From contig NZ_CABVII010000027.1 in NCBI RefSeq assembly GCF_902497995.1, positions 26,555-90,554 on the forward strand: 64,000 bases of DNA. The letters are read 5' to 3'. Shown here piece after piece: positions 18,671-27,166 of this stretch. The stretch is from Pseudomonas fluorescens. Lineage in GTDB: Bacteria > Pseudomonadota > Gammaproteobacteria > Pseudomonadales > Pseudomonadaceae. Position numbers and translations under genes: made by a program. The notes below the pieces were generated by a model that searched no databases, was not told the origin of the DNA, and saw only the letters and a list, made by a program, of their open reading frames with translations. Within the stretch, counting starts at the first letter, position 1; each line of letters opens with the position of its first letter.

Positions 18671-19891
18671 TTAAGCCGCATCGCGCCTGGCTTCATTGCG
18701 GTAAGCCTCTACCGCATCGATCAAGGCTTGAAGAATCTCGGCGCTCTCGCCGATCACCGACAGGTCGGCCCGTTTGATCATGTCGCAACCAGGGTCGAGG
18801 TTGATCGCCACCACCTTGTCGCAGGCACCGATGCCTTGCAGGTGCTGGATCGCCCCGGAAATCCCCACCGCTACGTAGACCCGTGCGGTGACCCAGGTGC
18901 CGGACGCGCCGACTTGGCGGTCGCGCGCCATGAAGCCATCGTCCACCGCCACTCGGGAGGCGCCTTCGGTCGCGCCCAACGCTTGGGCCGTCCTGTGGAA
19001 AAGTCCCCAGTCCTTGACCCCGTTGCCGCCGGAGAAGATGAACTCGGCTTCGGCCATCGGAATGGCCGCCGGGTCCACCGCCACCGCGCCCAGATCCTCG
19101 ATGCGCGAGAGACTGCGCGCGATGGTTGTGGATAACTCTACCGGCAAGGCTTCGTGTCGGGTTTCGCTGACAGGTTCGGCACATTCGACGGCAGCCAGGA
19201 TCAGACGGGCAACCGGGCGCGCAAGGTCTTGCAATCCTGCACCGGCGCGGCCGATGCATTCCTGATCCTTGACCTGCCAGACTCGAGTGGCGGGGCGTTC
19301 GCCCAGTGCTGCGGCAAAGCGTCGACCGAGTTCGCCGCCACCGGTGCGACTGTCAGGCAGCAACCAGTGACGCGGGCTGAACTGGTTATCCACAGCCCGT
19401 AATCCCTGAACCCGTTGTTCCGGTGCATAACCGCTGAATTCATCGCCATCGAGCACCAGCAAGCGATCGACGCCCGCGGTGGCGAAGGCATTTTCCTTGT
19501 GTTCACCGAAGACCACGGCCAATACCGCACCGTCCTTGCCGGCCAACTGATGCGCCAGGCCGAGCAGGTCGCGGTCATGGCTGCTCAAGCGGCCGCCGAC
19601 CATGTCCGGCACCACGCTGATGTAGAAGGCCGGTTGCGGCACCTGATGCAGCGGCAATTGCACTTCAGCGGCGGCAGCGCGTTTGCTCGCCCCGCCCTGT
19701 TGCGCGCCACTGCGGTCGATGCGCTTGATGCCGTTGGGCCCGATGAAACCGATGCCATGGGGGTTCTTGCGGATGACCCCGTTAGGCCCCATCCAGCTGT
19801 GTTGCACTGGTTGCATGGCCGCGTGCAGCGGATGCAGGCGGTTGCGGGCGATCCATTCGGCGTGTGGGTCGCGGCGGATAATGTCGCTCAT
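18671..19891 (-). CDS. etfA: Electron transfer flavoprotein alpha subunit (dimethylglycine operon)
   Basis: A 406-residue protein. The C-terminal FAD-binding domain is clear (ASGTWVTARVYVAVGISGAI, then KVVAINLDPGCDMIKRADL). It is about 90 residues longer than housekeeping EtfA (~310 aa) because of an N-terminal extension rich in Gly, Asn and Pro (MGPNGVIRKNPHGIGFIGPN). Its start overlaps the dgcB stop by one base (TGATG), indicating coupled translation. Role inferred from context: electron acceptor for the DgcA/DgcB system. Confidence 0.85.
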   Translation of the reverse strand: MSDIIRRDPHAEWIARNRLHPLHAAMQPVQHSWMGPNGVIRKNPHGIGFIGPNGIKRIDRSGAQQGGASKRAAAAEVQLPLHQVPQPAFYISVVPDMVGGRLSSHDRDLLGLAHQLAGKDGAVLAVVFGEHKENAFATAGVDRLLVLDGDEFSGYAPEQRVQGLRAVDNQFSPRHWLLPDSRTGGGELGRRFAAALGERPATRVWQVKDQECIGRAGAGLQDLARPVARLILAAVECAEPVSETRHEALPVELSTTIARSLSRIEDLGAVAVDPAAIPMAEAEFIFSGGNGVKDWGLFHRTAQALGATEGASRVAVDDGFMARDRQVGASGTWVTARVYVAVGISGAIQHLQGIGACDKVVAINLDPGCDMIKRADLSVIGESAEILQALIDAVEAYRNEARRDAA

Positions 19892-21843
19892 CAGTGGGCC
19901 TCCGCAGGTTCTTCACGTTTGGCCGGAGCATTGGGTTTGCTCGGGGCAGCGTCTTCGAGCAAGGCATCGGCGACCAGTTCGGCGATGTCCTTGATCAGCG
20001 GACGGGGTTCGACCACGCCTTCGAGCATCGCGGTGCACTGTGGACAACCCACGGCCACCAGTTCGGCGCCGGTTTCGCGGATGTCGTCCATGCGCATGTC
20101 GGGGATCCGTTGCTTGCCCGGAATGTCGGTGATTGGCGCACCGCCGCCACCGCCGCAGCAGCGCGAGCGGAAGCCGGAGCGTTGCATTTCCTTAATCTCG
20201 ATGCCCAGGGCACGCAGTACTTCGCGCGGCGCCTCGTACTCGCCGTTGTAGCGGCCGAGGTAGCACGGGTCGTGATAAGTCACGCTGCTGCCTTTGTGCT
20301 GGCCGAGATTCAGGGCGCCAGCGCCGATGATTTCCGCCATGTAGGTACTGTGGTGCTGCACGAGGTAGTGGCCGTCGAAGGCGCCGTACTCGTTTTTCAG
20401 CACGTGGAAGCTGTGCGGGTCGCAGGTGACAATGCGGTTGAAGCTGTACTTGGCCAGGGTCTGGATGTTGCGTTTGGCCAACAACTGGAAGGTCGCTTCG
20501 TCGCCCAGACGTCGGGCCACATCACCGCTGTCGCGTTCTTCGAGGCCCAGCACTGCGAAGTCGACCTTGGCTGCTTTCAGCACTTTGACGAAGGCGCGCA
20601 AGGTGCGCTGGTTGCGCATGTCGAAGGCGCCGTCGCCGACCCAGAACAGCACGTCGACCGACTTCTTCTCGCTGAGCAGGTTCAGGTTCAAGTCCGCCGC
20701 CCAGTTCATCCGCCCGCCCGGGGCGAAGCCGCCAGGGTTGTCGGTGGCGATCAGGTTTTCCAGGACTTCGGCGCCCTTGTTCGGGGTCGCGCCTTTTTCC
20801 AGGGTCAGATGGCGGCGCATGTCGACGATGGCATCGACGTGCTCGATCATCATCGGGCACTCCTCGACGCAGGCGCGGCAGGTGGTGCAGGACCACAGGG
20901 TTTCGGCGTCCACCAGGCCGTTGACGATCGGTTGATGCGGGTTGCCGGCGTGCTCACCAATCGCCTTGCCCGGATAGGGACTGCCGGCGAACTTGGCGTC
21001 AGTGCCGCCGGCGAGGCCGACGACCATGTCCTGGATCAGTTTTTTCGGGTTCAGCGGCTGGCCGGCGGCGAATGCCGGGCACGCGGCTTCGCACTTGCCA
21101 CACTGCACGCAGGCGTCGAAGCCAAGCAGTTGGTTCCAGGTGAAGTCCTTGGGTTTTTCCACGCCCAGTGGCGCAGTGAGATCGCTCAGGTCCAGCGGCT
21201 TCAAACCAGTGGAACGGCCGCCACCAAAACGTTCGGCGCGGCGGTGCCAGGCCAGGTGCAGGGCACCGGCGAAGGCGTGCTTCATCGGCCCGCCCCAGGT
21301 CATGCCGAAGAACAGTTCCGAGACGCCCCACAGCACACCGACGCCGAGGATCGCTGCCACTACCCAGCCACCGAAGTTTTCCGGAAGGATGCCGGCGACC
21401 GGCAGGGTCAACAGGAAGAAACTGACCGAGAACGCCAACAGGCTTTTCGGCAGGCGCATCCACGGGCCTTTGGACAGGCGAGCCGGTGGGTTGCGGCGAC
21501 GCAGGTAGACAAAAATCGCCCCGACGAACATCACTGCCGTCATCAACAGCAGCGCATAACCGAGGATGCGGTTATGCAGGCCAAATCCGTGAACCAGAAT
21601 CGCCAGTACGATGGACGCCACCGCACCACCGGCCGTGGCGACGTGAGTATTGGCGATGTATTTGTCCCGCGCTACCACATGGTGCAAATCGACCATGTAG
21701 CGCTTGGGCATGGCGAACAGGCCGCCGATCAGGTCGACTTTCGAAGCCCGGCCCCGGCGCCACATGGCCACCCGCCGCAACGCGCCGAGAACCGCAAGGC
21801 CCAGGGCAGCGAACAACAGGATTGGAAGAAGGGTGTTCAACAT
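19891..21843 (-). CDS. dgcB: Dimethylglycine demethylase subunit, membrane-linked Fe-S oxidoreductase
   Basis: A 650-residue protein. The N-terminal ~190 residues contain several transmembrane segments (a nitrate-reductase-gamma-like region). Two 4Fe-4S motifs follow (CVQCGKCEAACP and CTTCRACVEECP). The C-terminal half carries cysteine-rich CCG motifs (HDPCYLGRYNGEYE, RSRCCGGGGG, VGCPQCTAMLEG). The architecture suggests it relays electrons from DgcA or ETF to quinones at the inner membrane. It lies in the operon dipeptidase-DUF5943-dgcA-dgcB-etfA-etfB. Confidence 0.9.
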   Translation of the reverse strand: MLNTLLPILLFAALGLAVLGALRRVAMWRRGRASKVDLIGGLFAMPKRYMVDLHHVVARDKYIANTHVATAGGAVASIVLAILVHGFGLHNRILGYALLLMTAVMFVGAIFVYLRRRNPPARLSKGPWMRLPKSLLAFSVSFFLLTLPVAGILPENFGGWVVAAILGVGVLWGVSELFFGMTWGGPMKHAFAGALHLAWHRRAERFGGGRSTGLKPLDLSDLTAPLGVEKPKDFTWNQLLGFDACVQCGKCEAACPAFAAGQPLNPKKLIQDMVVGLAGGTDAKFAGSPYPGKAIGEHAGNPHQPIVNGLVDAETLWSCTTCRACVEECPMMIEHVDAIVDMRRHLTLEKGATPNKGAEVLENLIATDNPGGFAPGGRMNWAADLNLNLLSEKKSVDVLFWVGDGAFDMRNQRTLRAFVKVLKAAKVDFAVLGLEERDSGDVARRLGDEATFQLLAKRNIQTLAKYSFNRIVTCDPHSFHVLKNEYGAFDGHYLVQHHSTYMAEIIGAGALNLGQHKGSSVTYHDPCYLGRYNGEYEAPREVLRALGIEIKEMQRSGFRSRCCGGGGGAPITDIPGKQRIPDMRMDDIRETGAELVAVGCPQCTAMLEGVVEPRPLIKDIAELVADALLEDAAPSKPNAPAKREEPAEAH

Positions 21844-21908
21844 GGTGGAGCTCCCAAAGACCGCAGGGTCTTGCAGGCCAAACTACCTGGATGCCTTGCC
21901 CGATTCCC

Positions 21909-22000
21909 TGTAGGAGCGAGGCTTGCCCGCGAAGGCGATGGATCAGCCGACATCAATGTTGAATGTCAGGACGCCTTCGCGGGCAAGCCTCGCTCCTACA
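21909..22000. repeat. REP pair, GTAGGAGCGAGGCTTGCCCG family
   Basis: It occupies the dgcA-dgcB gap inside the operon. The distal arm runs into GGTTATCCACAAG, which includes a DnaA-box match that I regard as incidental. Confidence 0.85.
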
Positions 22001-22018
22001 AGGGTTATCCACAAGCCG

Positions 22019-24079
22019 TTAGAAATCCTTGCACAACCGCAACGCGTCATAGATCGCGGCGTGAACGTTACGCTGGGCCACGCAGTCGCCGATGCGGAAC
22101 AGCAGGTAGCCGTCGCCGCTCTGTTCCAGGCAGGGTTGCGGCTTGATCGCGAACAGGGCCTCGACGTCGATCTGGCCCTTGTTGCGCGAGCCTTCCTTCA
22201 TCGCGTAGTAGATCTCTTCGTCCGGACGCACGCCGTTTTCGACGACCACCTGGTCCACCACCCGCTCCTCTTTGGCGCCGGTGTATTCGTTTTCCAGTAC
22301 CGCGATCAACTTGTCGCCTTCGCGGTAGACCTTCTCCAGCATCATGTCGCCGGTCATGATCACTTCTTTCGGATACATGCTGCGGTAGTACGTCGGGAAC
22401 GATGTGCCGCCAATCGCCACGCCGGGCTTGATGTCGTCGGTGACGATTTCGACCTGGCTGCCTTTGTCGGCCAGGAAGTCGGCCGTCGACATGCCGGTGA
22501 ACTCGCAAATGGTGTCGTACACCAGCACGTTCTTGCCCGGTGCAACCTTGCCATCGAGGATGTCCCAGCTGCTGACCACCAGGCCTTCAGCCGCGCCCCA
22601 GTGCTCGTTCTGCTCCAGGTAGGAGTGACCGCCAACGGCGAGCACCACCACGTCCGGACGCAGGTCGAGAATGGTCGGTGCATCGGCCGCCACGCCCAGG
22701 CGCAGGTCGACTTTCAACCGCGCCAGTTCCAGCTGATACCAGCGCGTGATACCGGCGATCTGGTCCCGTTGCGGGGCTTTCGACGCGGTGGTGATCTGCC
22801 CGCCGATGAATTCCTTTTTCTCGAACAGGGTCACGTCGTGCCCGCGCTCGGCGGCCACACGAGCGGCTTCCATCCCGGCAGGGCCGGCGCCGACCACCAC
22901 GACCTTGCGTTTCACGCCGGTGGTCTTTTCGATGATGTGCGGCAGCCCCATATACTCCCGGGAGGTCGCAGCGTTCTGGATGCACAACACATCCAGGCCC
23001 TGGTATTGCCGGTCGATGCAGTAGTTGGCGCCGACGCATTGTTTGATCTGGTCGATCTGGCCCATCTTGATCTTGGCGATCAGGTGCGGGTCGGCGATAT
23101 GGGCGCGGGTCATGCCGACCATGTCGACGTAACCGCCCTCCAGGATACGGGTCGCCTGGTTCGGGTCCTTGATGTTCTGCGCATGCAGCACCGGCGCCTT
23201 GACCACCTCCTTGATACCGGCGGCCAAATGCAGGAACGGCTCCGGTGGATAACTCATGTTCGGGATCACGTTGGCCAGGGTGTTGTGGGTGTCGCAACCC
23301 GAGCCCACGACGCCAATGAAGTCCAGCATGCCGGTGTCGTCGTAGTACTTGGCGATCTGTTTCATGTCCTCATGGGACAAACCGTCCGGGTGGAATTCGT
23401 CACCGCACAGACGGATGCCGACGCAGAAATCCGGCCCGACTTCGGCGCGCACGGCCTTGAGCACTTCCAGGCCGAACCGCATGCGATTCTCGAAACTGCC
23501 GCCCCATTCGTCGGTACGTTTGTTGACCCGCGGGCTCCAGAACTGGTCGATCATGTGCTGGTGCACAGCGGACAGTTCGACGCCATCCAGGCCCCCGGCC
23601 TTGGCCCGGCGAGCGGCCTGCGCGTAGTTACCGATCACCCGCCAGATTTCTTCCGGCTCGATGGTTTTGCAGGTGGCACGGTGCACCGGCTCGCGTACGC
23701 CCGAGGGCGACATCAGCGTCGGCCAGTTAAAGCCGTCCCAACGTGACCGCCGGCCCATGTGGGTAATCTGGATCATGATCTTGGCGCCGTGCTTGTGCAT
23801 GGCGTCGGCGAGATTCTGGAAGTGCGGAATGATGCGGTCGGTGGAGAGGTTCACCGAGCTCCACCACTCCTGCGGGCTGTCGATGGCCACCACGGACGAG
23901 CCGCCGCAAATCGCCAGGCCGATCCCGCCCTTGGCTTTCTCTTCGTAATACTTGACGTACCGATCGGTGGTCATGCCGCCGTCGGTCGCGTAGACCTCGG
24001 CGTGCGCGGTGCTGAGCACGCGGTTGCGGATGGTCAGTTTGCCGAGCTGGATCGGCTGGAACATTGCTTCGAAAGCCAT
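22019..24079 (-). CDS. dgcA: Dimethylglycine demethylase, TMADH-like flavoprotein
   Basis: A 686-residue protein of the trimethylamine dehydrogenase / 2,4-dienoyl-CoA reductase family. It has an N-terminal old-yellow-enzyme barrel (FQPIQLGKLTIRNRVLSTAH), an Fe-S region, then FAD/NAD-binding domains (VVVGAGPAGMEAARVAAERGH). It removes a methyl from dimethylglycine to give sarcosine. The cluster region reads CVGANYC then CIQN: the second Cys of the usual CxxCxxxC-x11-C is Ala. I believe this substitution is shared by DgcA relatives, but only the sequence here is certain. A REP pair separates it from dgcB. Confidence 0.93.
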   Translation of the reverse strand: MAFEAMFQPIQLGKLTIRNRVLSTAHAEVYATDGGMTTDRYVKYYEEKAKGGIGLAICGGSSVVAIDSPQEWWSSVNLSTDRIIPHFQNLADAMHKHGAKIMIQITHMGRRSRWDGFNWPTLMSPSGVREPVHRATCKTIEPEEIWRVIGNYAQAARRAKAGGLDGVELSAVHQHMIDQFWSPRVNKRTDEWGGSFENRMRFGLEVLKAVRAEVGPDFCVGIRLCGDEFHPDGLSHEDMKQIAKYYDDTGMLDFIGVVGSGCDTHNTLANVIPNMSYPPEPFLHLAAGIKEVVKAPVLHAQNIKDPNQATRILEGGYVDMVGMTRAHIADPHLIAKIKMGQIDQIKQCVGANYCIDRQYQGLDVLCIQNAATSREYMGLPHIIEKTTGVKRKVVVVGAGPAGMEAARVAAERGHDVTLFEKKEFIGGQITTASKAPQRDQIAGITRWYQLELARLKVDLRLGVAADAPTILDLRPDVVVLAVGGHSYLEQNEHWGAAEGLVVSSWDILDGKVAPGKNVLVYDTICEFTGMSTADFLADKGSQVEIVTDDIKPGVAIGGTSFPTYYRSMYPKEVIMTGDMMLEKVYREGDKLIAVLENEYTGAKEERVVDQVVVENGVRPDEEIYYAMKEGSRNKGQIDVEALFAIKPQPCLEQSGDGYLLFRIGDCVAQRNVHAAIYDALRLCKDF

Positions 24080-24094
24080 GGCGGGTTCCTCGAC

Positions 24095-24625
24095 TTACAA
24101 CGGCTTGACGGTGAACAAACCGTCATCGTGACCCTCTTCAGAGCCACCGTAGACTTGTTCGGCAACGGTACGGATCTTGCTGCCGCGGGCCTGCAGAATC
24201 TGGTCCATGGCACCGGCAAACCAGCCGGTGAACATGTAGTCGACCTTGCGTCCGACCTTGCCGTAGACGTAGACGAACGCCGAATGTTCGAGCTTGACGC
24301 TGGCGGTGCCTTTATCGAGGTCGATGTCCTGGATCTTGAACAGGCCCCAGCCACGTTGCGACAGGCGCTTCATGTAGTGCTCGAACACCGCGACGCCTTC
24401 CAGGCCGTGGCACTCGGCTTCTTTTTCACACCAGTGCCAGGCGGACTTGTAGCCGGCCTTGTAGAGGATCTCAGCATAGGCGTCGGCCCCCAGAACCTCT
24501 TCGATGCCGATGTGGTTGTTGACGAAGAAGTGACGCGGTACGTACAGCATCGGCAGGGCGTCGGACGTCCAGACACCGGTTTCGCTGTCGACTTCGATAG
24601 GCAATTGCGGGGCGATCTTGGCCAT
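24095..24625 (-). CDS. DUF5943 protein of the dimethylglycine operon
   Basis: A 176-residue cytoplasmic protein matching the family encoded just upstream of dgcA in P. aeruginosa (PA5397-like, DUF5943; assignment from memory). It resembles 4-vinyl-reductase/V4R-like small-molecule-binding folds: MLYVPRHFFVNNHIGIEEVL, KSAWHWCEKEAECHG, YMFTGWFAGAMDQIL. It has only two Cys and no signal peptide. The 15-base gap to dgcA suggests co-translation and a role as accessory or sensing protein in demethylation; the function is not established. Confidence 0.8.
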   Translation of the reverse strand: MAKIAPQLPIEVDSETGVWTSDALPMLYVPRHFFVNNHIGIEEVLGADAYAEILYKAGYKSAWHWCEKEAECHGLEGVAVFEHYMKRLSQRGWGLFKIQDIDLDKGTASVKLEHSAFVYVYGKVGRKVDYMFTGWFAGAMDQILQARGSKIRTVAEQVYGGSEEGHDDGLFTVKPL

Positions 24626-24657
24626 GGAAACTTAACTCCAGAAAATTCGTTGTGTTG

Positions 24658-24680
24658 CCCCCGGCGCGGACGGCCGGGGG
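24658..24680. other. Intercistronic hairpin between the dipeptidase and DUF5943 genes
   Basis: GCCCCCGGC and GCCGGGGG arms form a very GC-rich hairpin in the 76-base gap. There is no T-run on the minus strand, so it is more likely an mRNA processing or stability element than a terminator. Confidence 0.45.
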
Positions 24681-24701
24681 AAAATTCAGAGGTGCGGTGG
24701 C

Positions 24702-25679
24702 TTACTCGCCCCAGACGTCCTTGAGGACGTTGACCCAGTTTTCACCCATGATCTTGCGCACCACGCGCTCGGAATGGCCGCGCTTGAGCAGGGTTTCGGT
24801 CAGGTTCGGGAACTCGCCGACGGTGCGGATGCCCAGCGGGTTGATGATCTTGCCGAAGCTGGTCAGGCGGCGGGCGTAGCCCTTGTCATGGGTCAGGTAT
24901 TCGAAGAAGTCCTGGCCATGGCCCTGGGTGAAGTCGGTGCCGATGCCGATGGCGTCTTCGCCGACGATGTTCATGGTGTATTCGATGGCTTCGGCGTAGT
25001 CGTCGATGGTCGAATCGATGCCCTTGGCCAGGAACGGCGCGAACATGGTCACGCCGACGAAACCGCCGTGGTCAGCAATAAACTTAAGCTCTTCATCGGA
25101 CTTGTTGCGCGGGTGGATTTTCAGACCCGATGGCAGGCAATGGGAGTAGCAGACCGGCTTCTTCGATTCGAGGATGACTTCTTCGGAAGTCTTGGAGCCG
25201 ACGTGGGACAGGTCGCACATGACGCCGACGCGGTTCATCTCGGCGACGATTTCGCGACCGAAACCCGACAGGCCGCCGTCACGCTCGTAGCAACCGGTAC
25301 CGACCAGGTTCTGGGTGTTGTAGCACATCTGCACAATACCGACGCCCAGCTGCTTGAAGACCTCGACGTAGCCGATCTGGTCCTCGAAAGCGTGAGCATT
25401 CTGGAAGCCGAACAGGATGCCGGTCTTGCCCTGCTCCTTGGCCTTGCGGATATCGGCGGTGGTGCGCACTGGAATCACCAGGTCGCTGTTCTCGCGGATC
25501 AGTTTCTGGCTGGCGGCGATGTTGTTGACGGTGGCCTGGAAGCCCTCCCACACCGACACGGTGCAGTTGGCCGCGGTCAGACCGCCCTTGCGCATGTCTT
25601 CAAACAGCTCGCGGTTCCACTTGGCAATAATCAGCCCGTCGATAACGATGCTGTCGGCGTGCAATTCGGCTGGGCTCAT
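24702..25679 (-). CDS. Membrane dipeptidase family (M19) protein
   Basis: A 325-residue zinc peptidase of the renal dipeptidase (M19) family starting MSPAELHADSIVIDGLIIAK. Metal-binding segments include MCDLSHVGSKTSEEV, KPVCYSHCLPSGL and GIGTDFTQGHGQDF. In the family it hydrolyses dipeptides. It leads the dgcAB operon, as in P. aeruginosa, so a natural substrate linked to N-methylated glycine compounds is plausible but unproven. GGGGA upstream of 25679 and the family length decide the start. Confidence 0.85.
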   Translation of the reverse strand: MSPAELHADSIVIDGLIIAKWNRELFEDMRKGGLTAANCTVSVWEGFQATVNNIAASQKLIRENSDLVIPVRTTADIRKAKEQGKTGILFGFQNAHAFEDQIGYVEVFKQLGVGIVQMCYNTQNLVGTGCYERDGGLSGFGREIVAEMNRVGVMCDLSHVGSKTSEEVILESKKPVCYSHCLPSGLKIHPRNKSDEELKFIADHGGFVGVTMFAPFLAKGIDSTIDDYAEAIEYTMNIVGEDAIGIGTDFTQGHGQDFFEYLTHDKGYARRLTSFGKIINPLGIRTVGEFPNLTETLLKRGHSERVVRKIMGENWVNVLKDVWGE

Positions 25680-25903
25680 CAGGCTGTCCCCTATTAGCGA
25701 TTCATGCGCCGAATCGTGTGTCGGCGCTTTGGGGCCAGCATATGCCTCAGTGCCTTGGCAGCCGGGTGCAAAAACGACAGGGGAATTGCCGAAAGCGTCA
25801 ATGCACGACAAAGGGTCGTCAGCCGGCCGGATAAGCGACCTGTTCAAGCCCGTCCGCATACGCGAGAATCCATCGCATCACTGGATTTAGGGGCGGCGAC
25901 ACG

Positions 25904-26305
25904 ATGAAATCGATATTTCTGGCTTTGGCATTGATAGCGACCGGCGCGCAGGCGGCTGAAGAGGCCGACGACAACCCCTGCGACGCCGTCGAAAACGAAA
26001 TCCAGACCCTGGAATGCTCGGCCTACGGCAGAACCACTGCCGAAGACCTGCTGAGTGAAAACTACAAAAGCCTGGCCGAGCGCATGCAGATGCTCTACGG
26101 CAAGAACCCGGCGCAACTGACCGACGTCACCGCCAGGCTCAAGACGGCCCAGCAACAGTGGCTGAAAACCCGCGACGCGGATTGCGCCGTCGAGGCGTTC
26201 CCGGCGACCAGCGGCAGCAAGGCCTTCACCATTGCGCAGAATGATTGCGTGGCGCGGATGAGTGATGAGCGGTCGGAGTTTCTGGAGTCGATCGGGCAGG
26301 AATAA
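25904..26305 (+). CDS. LprI-like (DUF1311) periplasmic protein
   Basis: A 133-residue protein with a signal peptide (MKSIFLALALIATGAQA) and the LprI/DUF1311 pattern: paired cysteines (NPCDAVENEIQTLECSAYG), then LKTAQQQWLKTRDADC and QNDCVARMSDERSEFLES. Some family members inhibit lysozyme; that function is not demonstrated for this one. The next gene starts 10 bases downstream. Confidence 0.8.
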   Translation: MKSIFLALALIATGAQAAEEADDNPCDAVENEIQTLECSAYGRTTAEDLLSENYKSLAERMQMLYGKNPAQLTDVTARLKTAQQQWLKTRDADCAVEAFPATSGSKAFTIAQNDCVARMSDERSEFLESIGQE

Positions 26306-26315
26306 GAACATAAGC

Positions 26316-26546
26316 ATGGAGAATAATTTGATCCCACACGAAGTAGTCAGCCTTATCGTTGACGGTGCAACGCCCATTCGCGCCTGGCGCGAACACCTCA
26401 GCCTTACACAGGAAGAAGTAGCCAGACGCATGGGCATTTCCCAGCAGGCGTTCGCTCAGCAAGAGAACGTCGCCAAGCCTCGCAAGGCGACCCGTGAGAA
26501 AATTGCCGGGGCTTTTGGCATCACCGCCAACCAACTAGAGCTGTAA
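26316..26546 (+). CDS. Orphan XRE-type helix-turn-helix regulator
   Basis: A 76-residue protein consisting of one HTH domain: PIRAWREHLSLTQEEVARRM, then GISQQAFAQQE as recognition helix, ending GITANQLEL. It resembles antitoxins of type II systems, where a RelE/HigB-like toxin gene normally precedes it. Here the preceding gene is the LprI-like one and no toxin is present, so it is an orphan antitoxin or small regulator. Its SD is weak and it probably relies on coupling to the upstream gene. Confidence 0.75.
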   Translation: MENNLIPHEVVSLIVDGATPIRAWREHLSLTQEEVARRMGISQQAFAQQENVAKPRKATREKIAGAFGITANQLEL

Positions 26547-26578
26547 GCTGAACGCCAGCATCAGGAAAAGGGATCGAA

Positions 26579-26995
26579 ATGAATATCTGCGGCATCGAAA
26601 TCAAAGGCAGTGAAGCGATTATCGCGGTGGCCTCCCTCGACGGTCAGGTGCTGAGTCATGTCGCCCTGGCCACCAAGAAAATCACCCTCGACGATGACGA
26701 CGAGGCGGCGAACGTCAAAGTGTTTGCCGCTCAAGTGGCGTCGTTTGTGCGTGAGCATTCCATCGACCGGATCGCGATCAAGAAACGCAGCAAGAAAGGC
26801 GAGTTCGCCGGCGGGCCGACCACCTTCAAGATCGAAGGGGTTTTGCAGTTGCTGGAGAATTGCGAGGTGACGCTGCTGTCGCCGCAGACGATCAATGCGC
26901 AGAACAAGAAGTTTGATTTTGAGCTGCCGGCGACGTTGAACAAGTATCAGCATGAGGCGTACAAGGCGGCGTGTTCGGCGTTGATAAAGAAGTAG
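26579..26995 (+). CDS. DUF3010 family protein
   Basis: A 138-residue cytoplasmic protein matching DUF3010 (MNICGIEIKGSEAIIAVASL, KKGEFAGGPTTFKIEGVLQL, LSPQTINAQNKKFDFELPA). The alternating strand pattern with an acidic first strand suggests an RNase H/RuvC-like fold, which is inference. AAAGGG lies 6 bases upstream of the ATG. Function unknown. Confidence 0.8.
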   Translation: MNICGIEIKGSEAIIAVASLDGQVLSHVALATKKITLDDDDEAANVKVFAAQVASFVREHSIDRIAIKKRSKKGEFAGGPTTFKIEGVLQLLENCEVTLLSPQTINAQNKKFDFELPATLNKYQHEAYKAACSALIKK

Positions 26996-27166
26996 CAGCG
27001 AGCGCCTCAACTACGCGCAGTCCAAACGCCAGTCTCCGAAACACTGCAGTAGCTGTTGACGAGCTCATCGGTTTAACGCCTTCTAACCTGTTATTTATGA
27101 CAGTAGGCAACCTCTACAAAAAAGCGCATGTTCAATTTCATCCGACATTGAATATGCGTGTACCCA

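Noticed and set aside
26316..26546. Complete type II toxin-antitoxin system around the XRE gene
   Set aside because: Neither neighbour resembles a RelE/HigB/ParE toxin; upstream is a signal-peptide protein, downstream DUF3010.
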